A stretch of DNA of 16,792 nucleotides, taken from Clostridia bacterium (GTDB lineage Bacteria > Bacillota > Clostridia > Christensenellales > Aristaeellaceae). The stretch's first letter is position 1. Each line of letters begins with the position of its first letter. A model generated the notes under the pieces. It did not search any database and was not told the DNA's origin. It saw nothing but the letters and a program-made list of their open reading frames with translations. The translations under genes were made by a program, and so were the position numbers. Shown in pieces: positions 7,618 to 14,050 of this stretch. The stretch is from NCBI GenBank assembly GCA_030526935.1, contig JAUNBY010000027.1, forward strand, positions 1 to 16,792, written 5' to 3'.

Positions 7618-8362
7618 ACTCGTACCTCACTATGACCTCTCCCGATGATAAAACTGCCTTTTCCCCGCCGTCGAACTCAACCACGAGCGCGCAGTCATCC
7701 GTTATGTCCACGGCGCGGGCAAATCTGTTTACTCCGTTTGGAACGACAATCTCCACATCGCTTCCCAATGTTGCGCAGCGAGCTTTATACTTTGATACAT
7801 ACTCGTTTTCATGAAGCCTTGTATAGTAGTGATGCAGCCTTTCCAGTATCCTTTGCGCAATGTCGTCGCGGGCGGTATCGGGGCATTGTCCGACGTATAG
7901 CGCTCCCGCTTTATTCCTTATATCTTCGGGATAGCCGTTCGGGGGAGAAAGTATGTTAAGACCCAGTCCCACAACCGCGTAGTCCAGCCTGTCATCGCGT
8001 GATATTCCCGATTCGGTCAGTATGCCGCACACCTTTTTGCCGCCTGCCACGACGTCGTTTGTCCATTTGATGCGCGCGTCTGTTCCGCAATAGCCCTCTA
8101 TGGCCTCGCATACGGCTACGGCGGTCATGGTCGTTATTCTGAGCGCTTCGCCCGGGGAAAGATGGGGGCGAAGCAGCACTGACATATAAAGCCCGCAACC
8201 TCCGGGGGAGAAGAAGGCGCGCCCCATTCGCCCGCGTCCGGCGGTCTGCTCGCGGGCTATAGCCACGAAGCCCTCTCCCCTGCCCTCCTGAGCCATGCGC
8301 TTGGCTATATCGTTTGTAGAGCCTGCGACGTCATATCTGTGTATATCGAAGAACTTGTTCAT
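7610..8362 (-). CDS. birA: Biotin--[acetyl-CoA-carboxylase] ligase, no DNA-binding domain
   Basis: The enzyme activates biotin with ATP and attaches it to a lysine of biotin carboxyl carrier proteins. The 250-residue product has GSTND (14-18), the biotinyl-AMP loop GRGRMGR (42-48), KWTNDV (99-104) and KVCGIL (110-115), followed by a small C-terminal domain. It starts directly with the catalytic domain, so it lacks the winged-helix repressor domain of E. coli BirA and cannot regulate by that route. AAGGAG lies 6 bases before the ATG. It is the first gene of the minus-strand operon; I could not find a convincing promoter for it in the short gap to the acetolactate decarboxylase gene. Confidence 0.95.
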   Translation of the reverse strand: MNKFFDIHRYDVAGSTNDIAKRMAQEGRGEGFVAIAREQTAGRGRMGRAFFSPGGCGLYMSVLLRPHLSPGEALRITTMTAVAVCEAIEGYCGTDARIKWTNDVVAGGKKVCGILTESGISRDDRLDYAVVGLGLNILSPPNGYPEDIRNKAGALYVGQCPDTARDDIAQRILERLHHYYTRLHENEYVSKYKARCATLGSDVEIVVPNGVNRFARAVDITDDCALVVEFDGGEKAVLSSGEVIVRYEYE

Positions 8363-8377
8363 AGCCGCTCCTTTATG

Positions 8378-8405
8378 TTGACATAATCGCCGGTATGTGT
8401 ATAAT
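8378..8405 (+). promoter_or_regulatory. Sigma-A promoter for acetolactate decarboxylase
   Basis: Consensus TTGACA (8378-8383) and consensus TATAAT (8400-8405) are spaced by 16 bases. Start of transcription should be near 8412, just before the ribosome site AAAGGGGG. The promoter fills nearly the whole gap to the divergent biotin ligase gene. A strong constitutive promoter is likely. Confidence 0.8.
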
Positions 8406-8426
8406 AATCACAAAGGGGGTTTTGTT

Positions 8427-9131
8427 TTGAAAAACACGCTTTATCAGGTATCGACCATGGATTCGCTCATGCAGGGATGGTTTTCGGGCGTCAAGACTCT
8501 TGGCGCCATACGTGAAAACGGCGACACCGGCATAGGCACGTTCGAGGGCGCGGACGGCGAATTGATAGCCGTTGACGGGAAATTTTACAAGGCCATGTCG
8601 GACGGACGCGTAGCCCTGGCGTCCGACGACGAAAAGCTGCCCTTTGCCTGCGTAGCCGAATTTGACACCGAATGGATAACCGACATATCTCTGACGACCA
8701 CGCTTGGGAGCCTCGAAAAAGCCCTGTCCGGCGTACTGGATAACTTTAATCATTTCTACATGGCGCGGCTCGACGGATTTTTTCAAAGCGTCACCGTAAG
8801 GGTGCTCGTAGGTTGCGTCCCTCCGTACCCCACGCTCAGGGAAGCGTCGAAGCGCCAGCGCGTCTTTACGGGAACCAATCTTCGCGGAAGCGTCGTATCC
8901 TTGTACACGCCCAGTTTCGCGAAAGGCTGCAACCTTCCCGGCTGGCATACCCACTTTGTGTCGGCGGATCGGAAAATCGGCGGTCATGTCGTGGATCTGT
9001 CTCTCGCGTCCGGCAAGGCCGCGTTTACTCGTCTATGCAGCCTTAATATGGAATTGCCTAAAGACATCGACTTTGGCAAGCTGGATCTGACAAAGGATAT
9101 GTCCGCCGACACGCACGCCGTCGAGAAATAA
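8427..9131 (+). CDS. budA: Alpha-acetolactate decarboxylase
   Basis: The enzyme decarboxylates (S)-2-acetolactate to (R)-acetoin, diverting pyruvate to neutral products or disposing of excess acetolactate. The 234-residue product shows LYQVSTMDSLMQG (5-17), GTFEGADGELIAVDG (37-51, with the conserved Glu45), Arg152 in NLRG, and the zinc ligands in HTHF (His174, His176) and GGHV (His187). I place the start at TTG 8427, 7 bases after AAAGGGGG. The in-frame ATG at 8397 overlaps the -10 box and would precede the transcript start. No acetolactate synthase or acetoin reductase gene is nearby. It ends 1 base from the convergent MFS gene, with no terminator between. Also called alsD. Confidence 0.95.
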   Translation: MKNTLYQVSTMDSLMQGWFSGVKTLGAIRENGDTGIGTFEGADGELIAVDGKFYKAMSDGRVALASDDEKLPFACVAEFDTEWITDISLTTTLGSLEKALSGVLDNFNHFYMARLDGFFQSVTVRVLVGCVPPYPTLREASKRQRVFTGTNLRGSVVSLYTPSFAKGCNLPGWHTHFVSADRKIGGHVVDLSLASGKAAFTRLCSLNMELPKDIDFGKLDLTKDMSADTHAVEK

Positions 9132-9132
9132 T

Positions 9133-10290
9133 CTACGTCGCGCGTTTTTTAAGGTACATTGGCGCGAAGCATATGAGCGTTATAAACGCCAAAGCCGCCA
9201 TGTAGTAAAAGCTCGGTTGTATACCTATGACCTGCGCCAGCGCGCCGCCTCCGATATTACCTATTACGCGCGGAACGCCGAAGCTTATTATGGTCAAAAG
9301 CATCTGCCCGCGGGCTTTCAGCTCGTCGGGCACTACTTTATTTATATGCTTGCCCATAGATACCGTCAAAACGGCAAACGCGAGGCAGTGAAGAAGCTGG
9401 CTGGACATTACGACGGCCACGTTTGATACGCTCGCTAGAACCGTCCAGCGAATTGTAAGCACAACTCCGCTCAATAACATCATCTTGCCCGCGCCGTATT
9501 TGTCGAACAGCCTGTCCGCGAATATGAGATATGGTATTTCGCTGAGCGCGGAAATAATGTAGGCTATGCCCAGAAGACTGGAATTCGCGCCCGGAAGCGT
9601 GAGAAAGTGTATTGAGAAAAACGAGTAGAAAAACCCGAGCGTCAATTGCAAAAGCGATTCCAGCGTCAGAAGCGGCACAAGACCTTTGATCTTCAAAATG
9701 GACAGCATAGACGTCTTGTTGTCGTTCGTCATATGTCCCGGAGCCTTGGGAAGCGCGAGTGTGCACAGGGCGGCGAGCAATATCACGCCTCCCGCGATCA
9801 CGGGAGCAAGTTCGACGCGACTGTCTAAAAAACCGCCTACCACGACCGCGGCTATGGCGAACGCCACGCTTCCCATCATGCGAAGCGGTCCGAAAGGCAT
9901 GCGCCTTTCGCTCAGAGCCTCGAGAACTATGGAGTCGTTGAGCGGCTGTATCGTAATAAACGTAGCGGCAAAAAGGCATATCATGATCATCAGCCAGTAA
10001 AAATCGCCGCTTAAACGCATACAAAAAAGGGCGGTTGCGGACAACACGCATAAAATCAACAAAAGTCGCGAGCGGCTTTTGGATCGGTCGCCCAAATTGC
10101 CGAAAAACGGCTGCGCCAGCATGGACATGATGGGCACGGCGCCCATGAGCATACCTATTTGCGCCGTCGTCTGTCCCGTCGAATCGAAATAAACGGTTAT
10201 GTAGTTCTGATATATGGAATTAGCCGCGTAGTACGCCATGAAAAACCAGGCGTAGCGCCATGGATACCCGTTAGAGCCGTTCTTTCGCAT
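9133..10290 (-). CDS. Major facilitator superfamily transporter (MFS_1-like)
   Basis: The 385-residue protein has about twelve hydrophobic helices in two halves. The loop after helix 2 reads GNLGDRSKSRSR, the MFS motif A. The N-terminal WRYAWFFMAYYAANSIYQNY and the later MPFGPLRMMGSVAFAI resemble the nucleoside/sugar-type MFS_1-like proteins common in clostridia. Substrate cannot be read from sequence; there is no enzyme partner beside it. I choose ATG 10290 because GGAGGG lies 3-5 bases upstream. A TTG start at 10329 would add 13 residues but lacks a ribosome site. The leader from the -10 box at 10365-10370 is about 70 bases. It is transcribed alone and convergent with the acetolactate decarboxylase gene. 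Confidence 0.9.
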   Translation of the reverse strand: MRKNGSNGYPWRYAWFFMAYYAANSIYQNYITVYFDSTGQTTAQIGMLMGAVPIMSMLAQPFFGNLGDRSKSRSRLLLILCVLSATALFCMRLSGDFYWLMIMICLFAATFITIQPLNDSIVLEALSERRMPFGPLRMMGSVAFAIAAVVVGGFLDSRVELAPVIAGGVILLAALCTLALPKAPGHMTNDNKTSMLSILKIKGLVPLLTLESLLQLTLGFFYSFFSIHFLTLPGANSSLLGIAYIISALSEIPYLIFADRLFDKYGAGKMMLLSGVVLTIRWTVLASVSNVAVVMSSQLLHCLAFAVLTVSMGKHINKVVPDELKARGQMLLTIISFGVPRVIGNIGGGALAQVIGIQPSFYYMAALAFITLICFAPMYLKKRAT

Positions 10291-10364
10291 ATTCCCTCCG
10301 TAAGCGTCGTATACCGCGTCTTCAAACAATAGCGCAGCGCGCCGTTACCGCGCACATCGTTTTA

Positions 10365-10395
10365 ATTATACCACATCCAAATGTGTTTTATACAA
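10365..10395 (-). promoter_or_regulatory. Possible promoter and operator for the MFS gene
   Basis: On the minus strand, a TATAAT box (complement of 10365-10370) follows a weak TTGTAT (complement of 10390-10395) at 19-base spacing. Between them lies an imperfect inverted repeat, CCACAT (10371-10376), CCAA, ATGTGT (10381-10386), in the place a repressor would block. The -10 is good; the -35 and operator are tentative. Confidence 0.45.
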
Positions 10396-10434
10396 ATTTC
10401 ATAATAGCATATCGCTGTGTACATGTAAAAGTAG

Positions 10435-10463
10435 TTGAAAATGGAGCCGTCATATGATATTAT
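10435..10463 (+). promoter_or_regulatory. Extended -10 sigma-A promoter, no ORF downstream
   Basis: TTGAAA (10435-10440), 17 bases, then TATTAT (10458-10463) preceded by TGA, an extended -10. Predicted start is near 10470. No credible protein gene follows until 10813, so it drives either a non-coding RNA or a very long leader. Confidence 0.6.
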
Positions 10464-10469
10464 TTCGGA

Positions 10470-10666
10470 GAATCGGGTCGATATAGTCCGCGCCTGGAAC
10501 CGCAGTGCTCAAAAGGCGCAAAATAGCCGCGGCACGGTTACGGCCGCCAGAAATTCGACTCGATTGCCCGATATATACGATTTGTACTTCTCAAACCAGA
10601 TACATGACCATACATGTATTCTAAAGTTAACGGTGTAGTACAAAATTTGCCAAAACTGGTTTTTTT
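10470..10666 (+). ncRNA. Candidate structured non-coding RNA
   Basis: Directly after the predicted start, ATCGGG (10472-10477) can pair with CCCGAT (10567-10572), enclosing GCGCC/GGCGC (10490-10494 with 10515-10519) and GCGGC/GCCGC (10529-10533 with 10543-10547), a possible three-way junction. Downstream is a hairpin ATACATG/CATGTAT (10600-10619) and a weak GCCA/TGGT hairpin followed by seven Ts (10660-10666) that may end the transcript. I recognise no known family (not SRP RNA, tmRNA, RNase P or 6S by the motifs I know). The pairings are short and could be chance. The stretch otherwise has no supported gene. Confidence 0.3.
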
Positions 10667-10668
10667 AT

Positions 10669-10697
10669 TTGACACACTGCGCTTGCTGTGATATAAT
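10669..10697 (+). promoter_or_regulatory. Consensus promoter for the C39-like gene
   Basis: TTGACA (10669-10674), exactly 17 bases, TATAAT (10692-10697), with TGA before the -10 as an extended element. Transcription should begin near 10704, leaving a leader of about 109 bases before the coding start. Confidence 0.85.
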
Positions 10698-10703
10698 ATG
10701 TTT

Positions 10704-10812
10704 CGTCAAGGGAGGATTGTGTCAGAAGGCGAGAAACTCTGTATTTCAAAGCTCTGGCAGCCTTTAATTTCGCTATTCCCGTGACAGGGATTAACGAGGG
10801 GAGGAAAAGAGT
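10704..10812 (+). promoter_or_regulatory. Structured leader with a possible 21-codon upstream ORF
   Basis: The leader can form AAGGC/GCCTT and GAG/CTC pairs, then TTAAT/ATTAA around CCC/GGG just before the ribosome site AGGGGAGG (10797-10804). Near the 5' end, AGGGAGG (10709-10715) precedes a GTG at 10719 that opens a 21-codon frame ending at TGA 10782-10784. The combination looks like an attenuator or translational control element. I could not match it to a known riboswitch, including the c-di-AMP type often found before cell-wall proteins. Both the leader peptide and the fold are unproven. Confidence 0.35.
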
Positions 10813-12009
10813 ATTAAGATCAAGAAATCAGGAAAGTTTTTGTCGATATTGCTTCTTATCGCCTATATCACTATCGCGCTTCCCGCGTGCCTTGCGCAAG
10901 CGGAGGGAGCGGTCGTTGCCGAGTCAAAATCGACCGCAAGGTACACAAAAAGATCGACAAAGATATATAAAAAGAAGAGCATCGATTCAAAGGTGCTTGG
11001 GAGGATTCCCAAGGGCGTTAAGGTATCCGTTCTTTCAACATCCGGTTCATGGTGCAAAGTATCATATGGCGGCAACACCGGCTTTATTAAAAAAGCAAGC
11101 CTTAAGAAAGTGAGTTCCGACCCGGACGAAACAGGCGATACCGACGACGATGCCGACGATACGGATGAAAATGATGAAGAAGGCGACACTCCCGACGATG
11201 AGACGATAACGCAAGTAGTGCAAAACGTCCGAATAGTCAACGGTTCTAACAAATCCGATCCCGGGATGAACGGCGAAACGGTTGAAGACAAGGACGATTC
11301 CGGCCTTACAAAGCTCGACAGGAACAAAAACAAAATTTCCAGCTGGGCGAAATATATCGTAATGGGCGAAGGCGGAATGGCGATTCCGCAGCTTTATCAG
11401 GGGGACTTCACGCAGACGGTATGCGTATACAACGGAACCGCGCGTTCCGTAGCGACATCCGGTTGTGGAGCAACGAGTCTTTCGATGGTCATAGCCTACC
11501 TTACCGGTAATACGCAGCAATCGCCATATACGCTTTTCAGAGAGGCTTGCCAGGACGGAATGTACAACGGAAACGGATTAAGCCATAACACGCTGACAAA
11601 GCTCGCCGAAAGATATAACGTCAAAGGGGATTGGCAGTCTCTGAGCGCCGCGGAACTTCAGCAATTGCTGAAAGACGGAGTGCCTGTAATAGCCCATATG
11701 GGAAGCGGATACTTCACTCAGAAAGGTCACTATATAGTCCTCCGGGGCGTGACGGATGACGGCATGATACTCGTAAACGACCCCGCCAGTCCTGAAAACA
11801 GCGCCAAAGCCTATCCCGTTGAGATCTTCATGGAGGAAAAGCGCTTAAGCAAGTCCTTCATGGTTATGACGAAAGGCTCGTCCAATAATGCGGGAAGGAA
11901 CAGTTCGACGATTTACATAATCCCCACTGTGAATGCGGGAGGAGAAGCCGACGTTCCCGGAGAGGAAACAATAATCGAAGGCGTCGTAACAGAAGGTAAT
12001 GCGACATAA
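10813..12009 (+). CDS. Secreted SH3b and C39-like cysteine peptidase protein, AUU start
   Basis: Read from ATT 10813 the product has 398 residues. Residues 1-28 are a signal peptide, MKIKKSGKF then a hydrophobic core ending ALPACLA; LPAC could also be a lipobox. Residues about 41-98 form a bacterial SH3 domain (VLGRIPKGVKVSVL, WCKVSYGGNTGFIK). A very acidic linker (102-130) follows. Residues about 185-350 are a C39-like papain-fold peptidase with Cys218 in SGCGATS, His306 in KGHYIVL and Asp323 in VNDPAS. It probably acts at the cell wall or on a secreted peptide. The ATT start is chosen because AGGGGAGG ends 8 bases upstream and gives a charged signal-peptide N-terminus; TTG 10840 would remove that. 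No ATG or GTG fits. Confidence 0.85.
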   Translation: MKIKKSGKFLSILLLIAYITIALPACLAQAEGAVVAESKSTARYTKRSTKIYKKKSIDSKVLGRIPKGVKVSVLSTSGSWCKVSYGGNTGFIKKASLKKVSSDPDETGDTDDDADDTDENDEEGDTPDDETITQVVQNVRIVNGSNKSDPGMNGETVEDKDDSGLTKLDRNKNKISSWAKYIVMGEGGMAIPQLYQGDFTQTVCVYNGTARSVATSGCGATSLSMVIAYLTGNTQQSPYTLFREACQDGMYNGNGLSHNTLTKLAERYNVKGDWQSLSAAELQQLLKDGVPVIAHMGSGYFTQKGHYIVLRGVTDDGMILVNDPASPENSAKAYPVEIFMEEKRLSKSFMVMTKGSSNNAGRNSSTIYIIPTVNAGGEADVPGEETIIEGVVTEGNAT

Positions 12010-12060
12010 AGGCTGCTATAACAGGCATGAAGGCCGTTCAAAATCTCGGCGCGCGCTAAA

Positions 12061-12636
12061 GTGAATATCCATTTCAAGCGGCTTGCCAATATAATCACCG
12101 TTACTCGAATGATCGCGTCCGGAATAATGCTGTTTTTTCCGGATTGGTCATTTGAGTTTTTTTGCTTTTATACATACTGCGGAATAAGCGATATGCTGGA
12201 TGGCTTTATAGCCAGAAAATCCGGAGGCGGCAGCGCAAAGGGCGCGCTTCTTGACAGCGCGGCGGATGTGGTATTCATCGCGGCGGCGGGAATAAAGCTG
12301 TTGCCGGGAATCATAGAAGCCGTTCCATGGACGGTGACCGGTATAATAATCGTTGCGGCGATAAAGATTTCCGGCTATGGCGTCGGGGCGGTTAGATTCA
12401 AAAGATTCATCTCGTTTCATACGGCTTTAAACAAAGCGGCGGGCGCAGCGCTTTTCTTCCTGCCGTATTTAGCGCCGTTTATGGATTTGGGCATTCTCTG
12501 CCTTATCGCTTGCGCTATATCTGTTTTAGCGGCAATAGAGGAATTTCTGATTACGATATTTGCGAGTAGCTATGAGCCGGATACAAAAACCATCTGTCAG
12601 CCGCAAAAGTACAATGGCCACAATTTACACAAATAA
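12061..12636 (+). CDS. CDP-alcohol phosphatidyltransferase family membrane protein
   Basis: Enzymes of this family transfer a phosphatidyl group from CDP-diacylglycerol to an alcohol, as in phosphatidylglycerophosphate or cardiolipin synthesis. The 191-residue product contains the complete metal-binding signature: Asp44, Asp47-Gly48, Ala51-Arg52, Gly61, Asp65 and Asp69 with the right spacing. Hydrophobic helices surround it. The acceptor alcohol is not evident; PgsA or a paralogue is plausible. The start is GTG 12061, preceded by no good ribosome site. A ten-codon frame (ATG 12027 to TAA 12057-12059) ends 1 base before the GTG and might couple translation. It follows the C39-like gene by 51 bases and probably shares its transcript. 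No terminator is seen before the tRNA promoter. Confidence 0.85.
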   Translation: MNIHFKRLANIITVTRMIASGIMLFFPDWSFEFFCFYTYCGISDMLDGFIARKSGGGSAKGALLDSAADVVFIAAAGIKLLPGIIEAVPWTVTGIIIVAAIKISGYGVGAVRFKRFISFHTALNKAAGAALFFLPYLAPFMDLGILCLIACAISVLAAIEEFLITIFASSYEPDTKTICQPQKYNGHNLHK

Positions 12637-12662
12637 TACATCAGAATAAACCATAAAAGCTA

Positions 12663-12691
12663 TTGACATTATCCTGCCGCCATGTTATACT
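12663..12691 (+). promoter_or_regulatory. tRNA operon promoter
   Basis: TTGACA (12663-12668), 17 bases, TATACT (12686-12691) with an extended TGT. The predicted start lies about 6 bases before the first tRNA base, as is usual for strong stable-RNA promoters. Confidence 0.8.
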
Positions 12692-12703
12692 AACACCTGT
12701 CGT

Positions 12704-12780
<77 letters not shown>

Positions 12781-12783
12781 TTT

Positions 12784-12860
12784 GGCGGCGTAGCTCAGTT
12801 GGCCAGAGCATTCGGTTCATACCCGGAGTGTCACTGGTTCGAATCCAGTCGCCGCTACCA
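12784..12860 (+). tRNA. Elongator tRNA-Met (CAU)
   Basis: A 77-base cloverleaf with encoded CCA, 3 bases after tRNA-fMet. Acceptor GGCGGCG pairs with CGCCGCT (G1-U72 wobble), anticodon loop TTCATAC, T-arm ACTGGTTCGAATCCAGT. CAU could also denote lysidine-modified tRNA-Ile2, but the body resembles clostridial elongator tRNA-Met. Confidence 0.93.
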
Positions 12861-12862
12861 TC

Positions 12863-12889
12863 AGATCCACCAGAAATGGTGGGTCTTTT
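12863..12889 (+). terminator. Terminator of the tRNA operon
   Basis: AGATCCACC (12863-12871) pairs with GGTGGGTCT (12878-12886), one G-T wobble, six-base loop, followed by TTTT. It starts 2 bases after the second tRNA. Confidence 0.85.
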
Positions 12890-12910
12890 GCATATATTCT
12901 GTAGCAAGTT

Positions 12911-13039
12911 CTACAAAAAGCCGACTGTCCTCATCCGTCCACGGGTTTTTCTATTTTTCCCCGTCCAACTTTCGCCTTTCGCGAGAACACGCCGCTCATC
13001 AAACAGATCCATACTCACATGTTCTCCGTCCATAGGCAT
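12911..13039 (-). CDS. Possible 42-residue hypothetical protein
   Basis: The minus-strand frame opens at ATG (complement of 13037-13039) right after an unusually strong ribosome site, AGGGAGGAGG, and encodes 42 residues, MPMDGEHVSMDLFDERRVLA then a basic tail with GKNRKTRGRMR. I recognise no family. It lies downstream of a terminator hairpin on the same strand and no promoter is visible, so expression is doubtful. It could be a remnant of a longer gene. Confidence 0.35.
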   Translation of the reverse strand: MPMDGEHVSMDLFDERRVLAKGESWTGKNRKTRGRMRTVGFL

Positions 13040-13076
13040 CGCCTCCTCCCTCTATTGGTGCTATTATTGGGTATGA

Positions 13077-13108
13077 AAATGCCAGCCCGGGGTTTGAACC
13101 GGACTGGC
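13077..13108 (-). terminator. Terminator of the small membrane-protein pair
   Basis: A 10-bp stem with one mismatch (GCCAGCCCGG at 13081-13090 with CCGGACTGGC at 13099-13108) is followed on the minus strand by ATTTTC. It lies 24 bases after the 36-residue gene. Confidence 0.6.
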
Positions 13109-13131
13109 TAAACGCGTATGTAAATAAGAAA

Positions 13132-13242
13132 TCACTGTAAAAAAGGAATAAGCAAGACAAGGATAGTGCATATAAGCAGAATAGCAAAGAATCCTCCTAC
13201 GCAGATCTTGACAAATGTTTTAAAAAGATCGCCTCGTTTCAT
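13132..13242 (-). CDS. 36-residue single-span membrane protein
   Basis: The minus strand encodes MKRGDLFKTF, a short basic N-terminus, then one hydrophobic helix from about residue 12 to 35 (VKICVGGFFAILLICTILVL...) and stops. AGGGTGG lies 8 bases upstream of the ATG. It follows the 103-residue membrane protein by 40 bases and precedes a terminator, which supports a two-gene unit. I recognise no family. Small single-span proteins like this can be regulators of a membrane partner or toxin-like peptides; nothing here decides. Confidence 0.5.
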   Translation of the reverse strand: MKRGDLFKTFVKICVGGFFAILLICTILVLLIPFLQ

Positions 13243-13282
13243 ACTGTCTACCACCCTTTTTTCACACCTGAGTATTTATAAA

Positions 13283-13594
13283 TCATCTTCCCTCAGTCAT
13301 GACAACGAAAAGACCAATCCCAAGTATGGCAATTCCCAGTACAAATACAGCCCCAAGAATTATATGCATAACCGACATCAGTCTTCTTGATCTCGCTGAA
13401 GCCATTCTAGATGCTCTAAATTGCCCAACGGAAAGACTTAGCAGGATAAGAACGATTGATCCATTTGCATATTCTTCTAACCAATAGTGATCCGGTTGAA
13501 CAGCTACGACCGAAAAAAGGTTAGTGATAATAAATATTGCAAAGGCTACAATGCACGAGAATATAACCGGTCGATTCTTAACGAAGCGCTTCAT
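13283..13594 (-). CDS. 103-residue hypothetical membrane protein
   Basis: The product has three hydrophobic segments, about residues 9-32, 46-57 and 73-98, separated by PDHYWLEEYANG and a basic loop ASRMASARSRR. AGGAG sits about 11 bases before the ATG on the minus strand. I do not recognise a family. The start, MKRFVKNRPV followed by a helix, is reminiscent of the N-terminus of CPBP intramembrane proteases, but none of their catalytic motifs is present, so this would at most be a fragment. Codon use and base composition are more AT-rich than in the flanking genes. It is followed by the 36-residue gene and then a terminator. Confidence 0.6.
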   Translation of the reverse strand: MKRFVKNRPVIFSCIVAFAIFIITNLFSVVAVQPDHYWLEEYANGSIVLILLSLSVGQFRASRMASARSRRLMSVMHIILGAVFVLGIAILGIGLFVVMTEGR

Positions 13595-13873
13595 ACTACA
13601 AACATCTCCTCATATCAGGATGGTCACTTTTTTCCTACTTTTTTTCCTAGCCTGCATACGCCGATGTCATACACGCCTTTTCATAACTGTCTGAAATGGT
13701 ATCATATGTAGTCAGAACATACAAGCTCGATTTCCTACCCGCGCGTTAAATATGCATTTTTTCCACATCAATTCCTGTTTTGCTGACAATCTACGCGGTG
13801 GTATTGATGTCGGTATCAACGCACAGCTCTTTCCGGAGCCCTTCTCGAATTGTTGAAGTGTACTATAAGCCTG
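13595..13873 (-). other. Intergenic stretch, no gene supported
   Basis: About 280 bases of AT-richer DNA with T-rich and A-rich tracts (13627-13646). No ORF with a ribosome site is seen on either strand. Short open frames such as the minus-strand one ending VDTDINTTA look like decayed coding sequence but cannot be assigned. Confidence 0.4.
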
Positions 13874-14050
13874 CTAACGCCAATCACTCAAGCGCCAATT
13901 GTTTTCCAATCGTTCAATCAAATCCGGAATACTCCATACTGCCCATGGCGAAAGCTGCAGAAAGGTTTCATCGATTGTTCCGACTTCGTTCCAAACACAG
14001 TCTTCTGTAACTAATGATTGCTTCTTCTCCAGTATCACGGGATACTGCAT
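13874..14050 (-). CDS. 58-residue hypothetical protein or gene remnant
   Basis: The minus-strand frame opens at ATG (complement of 14048-14050) and encodes 58 acidic, Trp-rich residues: MQYPVILEKK, then TEDCVWNEVGTIDE, LSPWAVWSIPDLIERLENNW and a final RLSDWR. Composition looks protein-like rather than random. There is no ribosome site, and the L,D-transpeptidase terminator lies just upstream, so it may be a truncated remnant. No family recognised. Confidence 0.35.
   Translation of the reverse strand: MQYPVILEKKQSLVTEDCVWNEVGTIDETFLQLSPWAVWSIPDLIERLENNWRLSDWR

Noticed and set aside
10435..10638. 67-residue plus-strand ORF
   Set aside because: Its TTG start is the -35 box of a good promoter, it has no ribosome site, and the sequence is better explained as promoter plus possible structured RNA.
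10704..10812. c-di-AMP (ydaO) riboswitch before the C39-like gene
   Set aside because: Gene context fits, but I could not find the conserved core of that riboswitch; only a generic structured leader is claimed.
13081..13108. Resemblance of the hairpin to a tRNA T-arm or an attachment-site copy
   Set aside because: GGTTTGAACC looks like a T-loop, but the stem lengths do not fit and it does not repeat the 3' end of either tRNA; a terminator explains it.
13745..13860. Minus-strand frame ending VDTDINTTA, slightly like a TnpB or OrfB tail
   Set aside because: Only a few residues match a loose pattern, with stops close by and no zinc-finger cysteines; not enough to call a transposase remnant.
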